64,000 bases of DNA from Odontocerum albicorne (Eukaryota > Arthropoda > Insecta > Trichoptera > Odontoceridae), in assembly GCA_949825065.1 (NCBI GenBank), contig OX463849.1, positions 1 to 64,000 on the forward strand, read 5' to 3'. Every line of letters starts with the position of its first letter. The stretch's first letter is position 1. A program made the translations under genes and the position numbers. The notes below the pieces were generated by a model. It saw only the letters and a program-made list of their open reading frames with translations. It had not been told where the DNA came from and made no database searches. Shown piece by piece: positions 61,556 through 64,000 of the stretch.

Positions 61556-62719
61556 CGTTGTCCCACTAAAAAATTCCTGTCGCGTTTCGACTGTAACTGT
61601 GTCTAGAAAAAAATAAATTGTCTATGTTTTGCACGTTTGCGCTAGGCACGCCGTCTCCTGTCATGTTCCGCGCGTGCGCCCTAGGCACGTCATCTCTCTG
61701 GCATGTTTCGCGCGTGCGCGCTAGGCACGCCGTATCCTGTCATGTTTCGCGCACTCGCGCTGACACGCCGTCTTTTGTCATGTTTCGCGCGTGCGCACTA
61801 GGCACGCCGTCTCTTATCATGTTTCGCGCGTGCGTGCTGACAAGCCGTTTTTTGTCATGTTTCGCGCATGCGCGCTAGGCATTCTGTCTCCTGTCATGTT
61901 TCGCGCGTGCGCGCTAGGCACGACGTGTCCTGTCATATTTCGCGCATGCGCGCTAGACACCAATTCTTCTGTCATGTTTCGTGCGTGCGCACTAGTCACG
62001 GCGTCTTTTGTCATGTTTAGCGCGTGCGCGCTAGGCACGCCGTTTCCTGTCATGTTTCGCGCGTGCGTGCTGGGCACGCCGTTTGATGTCAACAAACAAA
62101 CACCTGTCAATAATCGTTTTGTCGTTTTATGATGTATCGTTTTCCGTTTAAGTTGAATCATTGTTGAAATAAAATAAAAAAAATGCATTTCTTCCGATTG
62201 TCATTATTATTATTTTTTTTCGTGTCTTTTGGCTCAGTTCCTTGTTTATTTGAATGATTCTTTTATTCAGACGGAGGATATTACGATTCGCCGTGGGAAA
62301 AAAATTCTCGAAAAATCAAATTATTCTTTGTTCTTACATATTTGAGCGTTGTCCCACTAAAAATTTCCTGTCGCATTTCGACTGTAACTGTGTCTAGAAT
62401 AAAATTAATTGTCTATGTTTTGTGCGTGCGCGCTAGGCACGCCGTCTTCTGTCAACAAACAAACACCTGTCAATTATCGTTCTGACGTTTCATAATATAT
62501 CGTTTCCCGTTTATGTTGATTCATTGTTAAAATAAAAAAAAAAATAATGCATTTCCTCCGATTGTCATTATTATTATCATCATTTTTTTTCTTCGTGTCC
62601 TTTGGCTCAGTTACTTGTTTATTAGAATGTTTCTTTTATTCAGACGGAGGATACTACGATTCGCCGTGAGAAAAAAATTCTCGAGAAATAAAAGTATTCC
62701 TGGTTTTTATATATTTGAG
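61556..62719 (-). repeat. Satellite unit R32, subtype T (1164 bp)
   Basis: It has the T markers, a private GCCGTTTGATGTCAAC, and an A half with ATCGTTCTGACG and TTTATTAGAATG shared with the A half before R16. Confidence 0.9.
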
Positions 62720-63884
62720 CGTTGTCCCACGAAAAAAATCCTGTCGCGTTTCGACTGTAACTGTGTCTAGAAAAAAATAAATTGTCTATGTTTTGCACGT
62801 TTGCGCTAGGCACGCCGTCTCCTGTCATGTTCCGCGCGTGCGCCCTAGGCACGTCATCTCTCTGGCATGTTTCGCGCGTGCGCGCTAGGCACGCCGTATC
62901 CTGTCATGTTTCGCGCATTCGCGCTGACACGCCGTCTTTTGTCATGTTTCGCGCGTGCGCACTAGGCACGCCGTCTCTTACCATGTTTCGCGCGTGCGCG
63001 CTGACAAGCCGTTTTTTGTCATGTTTCGCGCATGCGCGCTAGGCATTCTGTCTCCTGTCATGTTTCGCGCGTGCGCGCTAGGCACGGCGTGTCCTGTCAT
63101 ATTTCGCGCATGCGCGCTAGACACCAATTCTTCTGTCATGTTTCGTGCGTGCGCACTAGTCACGGCGTCTTTTGTCATGTTTAGCGCGTGCGCGCTAGGC
63201 ACGCCGTTTCCTGTCATGTTTCGCGCGTGCGTGCTGGGCACGCCGTTTGCTGTCAACAAACAAACACCTGTCAATAATCGTTTTGTCGTTTTATGATGTA
63301 TCGTTTTCCGTTTAAGTTGAATCATTGTTGAAATAAAATAAAAAAAATGCATTTCTTCCGATTGTCATTATTATTATTTTTTTTTCGTGTCTTTTGGTTC
63401 AGTTCCTTGTTTATTTGAATGATTCTTTTATTCAGACGGAGGATATTACGATTCGCCGTGGGAAAAAAATTCTCGAAAAATCAAATTATTCTTTGTTCTT
63501 ACATATTTGAGCGTTGTCCCACTAAAAATTTCCTGTCGCATTTCGACTGTTACTGTGTCTAGAATAAAATTAATTGTCTATGTTTTGTGCGTGCGCGCTA
63601 GGCACGCCGTCTTCTGTCAACAAACAAACACCTGTCAATTATCGTTTTGACGTTTCATAATATATCGTTTCCCGTTTATGTTGATTCATTGTTAAAATAA
63701 AATAAAAAATAATGCATTTCCTCCGATTGTCATTATTATTATCATCATTTTTTTTCTTCGTGTCCTTTGGCTCAGTTACTTGTTTATTTGAATGTTTCTT
63801 TTATTCAGACGGAGGATACTACGATTCGGCGTGAGAAAAAAATTCTCGAGAAATAAAAGTATTCCTGGTTTTTATATATTTGAG
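62720..63884 (-). repeat. Satellite unit R33, subtype U (1165 bp)
   Basis: It begins CGTTGTCCCACGAAAAAAAT, like R16, at an offset of 19286 bases. Confidence 0.9.
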
Positions 63885-64000
63885 CGTTGTCCCACTAAAA
63901 AAACCCTGTCGCGTTTCGACTGTAACTGTGTCTAGAAAAAAATAAATTGTCTATGTTTTGCACGTTTGCGCTAGGCACGCCGTCTCCTGTCATGTTCCGC
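63885..64000 (-). repeat. Satellite unit R34, cut by window end
   Basis: Only the first 116 bases are present. AAAAACCCTG at its start suggests an X- or Y-type unit. The array continues beyond the window. Confidence 0.85.

Larger units (their letters stand above)
25518..64000 (-). repeat. Right satellite array (about 34 units, - orientation, higher-order repeats)
   Basis: This is the same A+B unit as the left array, in reverse complement, continuing past the window end. Unit lengths cluster tightly at 1164-1165, 1125-1127 and 1136 bp. Subtypes recur in order, for example X-S-T trimers of about 3457 bp and S-T or X-T' dimers, which is a higher-order repeat organisation. Subtype markers on the + strand are: X, TATGCATTCGGTC; S, CCCTAAGCACG and a missing subrepeat; T, GCACTCGCGCTG and GTGCGTGCTGAC; U, GGCACGGCGTGTCC with CTTACCATG. 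No gene is present. Confidence 0.95.

Noticed and set aside
7090..63352. More than 100 overlapping open frames of 60-168 codons encoding 13-residue repeats on both strands
   Set aside because: They follow from a stop-free 39-bp repeat, occur equally on both strands and in several frames, shift with every 38-bp copy, and end in AT-rich satellite. No domain or conserved start is visible.

Overview
The window looks like the end region of an insect (or other arthropod) chromosome. The evidence is a perfect run of the arthropod telomere repeat (CCTAA)n at 4267-4408, embedded between two copies of an R1-clade non-LTR retrotransposon of the telomere-targeting TRAS/SART type, followed by about 57.5 kb of complex satellite DNA. 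There are no host protein-coding genes, rRNA or tRNA genes that I can support. Species and insect order cannot be decided from the sequence. Reading CCTAA left to right suggests that the telomere lies to the left and the centromere to the right, if the block is in its native chromosomal position.

Layout. (1) 1-4266: the 3' part of a retrotransposon, with the end of ORF1 (gag-like zinc knuckles), a complete and apparently intact ORF2 (endonuclease, reverse transcriptase, RNase H, CCHC finger), a 254-nt 3'UTR and a 20-nt poly(A). (2) 4267-4408: 28 perfect CCTAA repeats plus CC. (3) 4409-6529: a second copy of the same element, differing at only five positions in 2121 bp, truncated at both ends; its 3' side runs straight into satellite. 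(4) 6537-25494: about 18 satellite units in + orientation, heterogeneous, with many internal deletions and rearrangements. (5) 25495-25517: a palindrome centre where array polarity flips. (6) 25518-64000: about 34 units in - orientation, much more uniform, organised in higher-order repeats and continuing past the window end.

Satellite design. The full unit is about 1165 bp and is itself an old tandem duplication: half A (about 373 bp, AT-rich) and half B (about 792 bp). B is A plus an expansion of one GC-rich 39-bp motif into a 12-copy minisatellite; A keeps a single copy. Each of the 12 subrepeats has its own diagnostic variants, kept in nearly all units, so the minisatellite expanded first, then the A+B unit was amplified, and in the right array units were amplified again as trimers and dimers of subtypes (called X, S, T, U and Y here). 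Because 39 bp is 13 codons, both strands of the minisatellite carry long open frames; these are composition artefacts and are not annotated as genes.

Functionally, the only protein-coding content is the retrotransposon, whose ORF1 and ORF2 proteins would act together in target-primed insertion into telomeric repeats. The most unusual content is the nested satellite, its polarity switch, and the record of unequal exchange and block duplication that it preserves.
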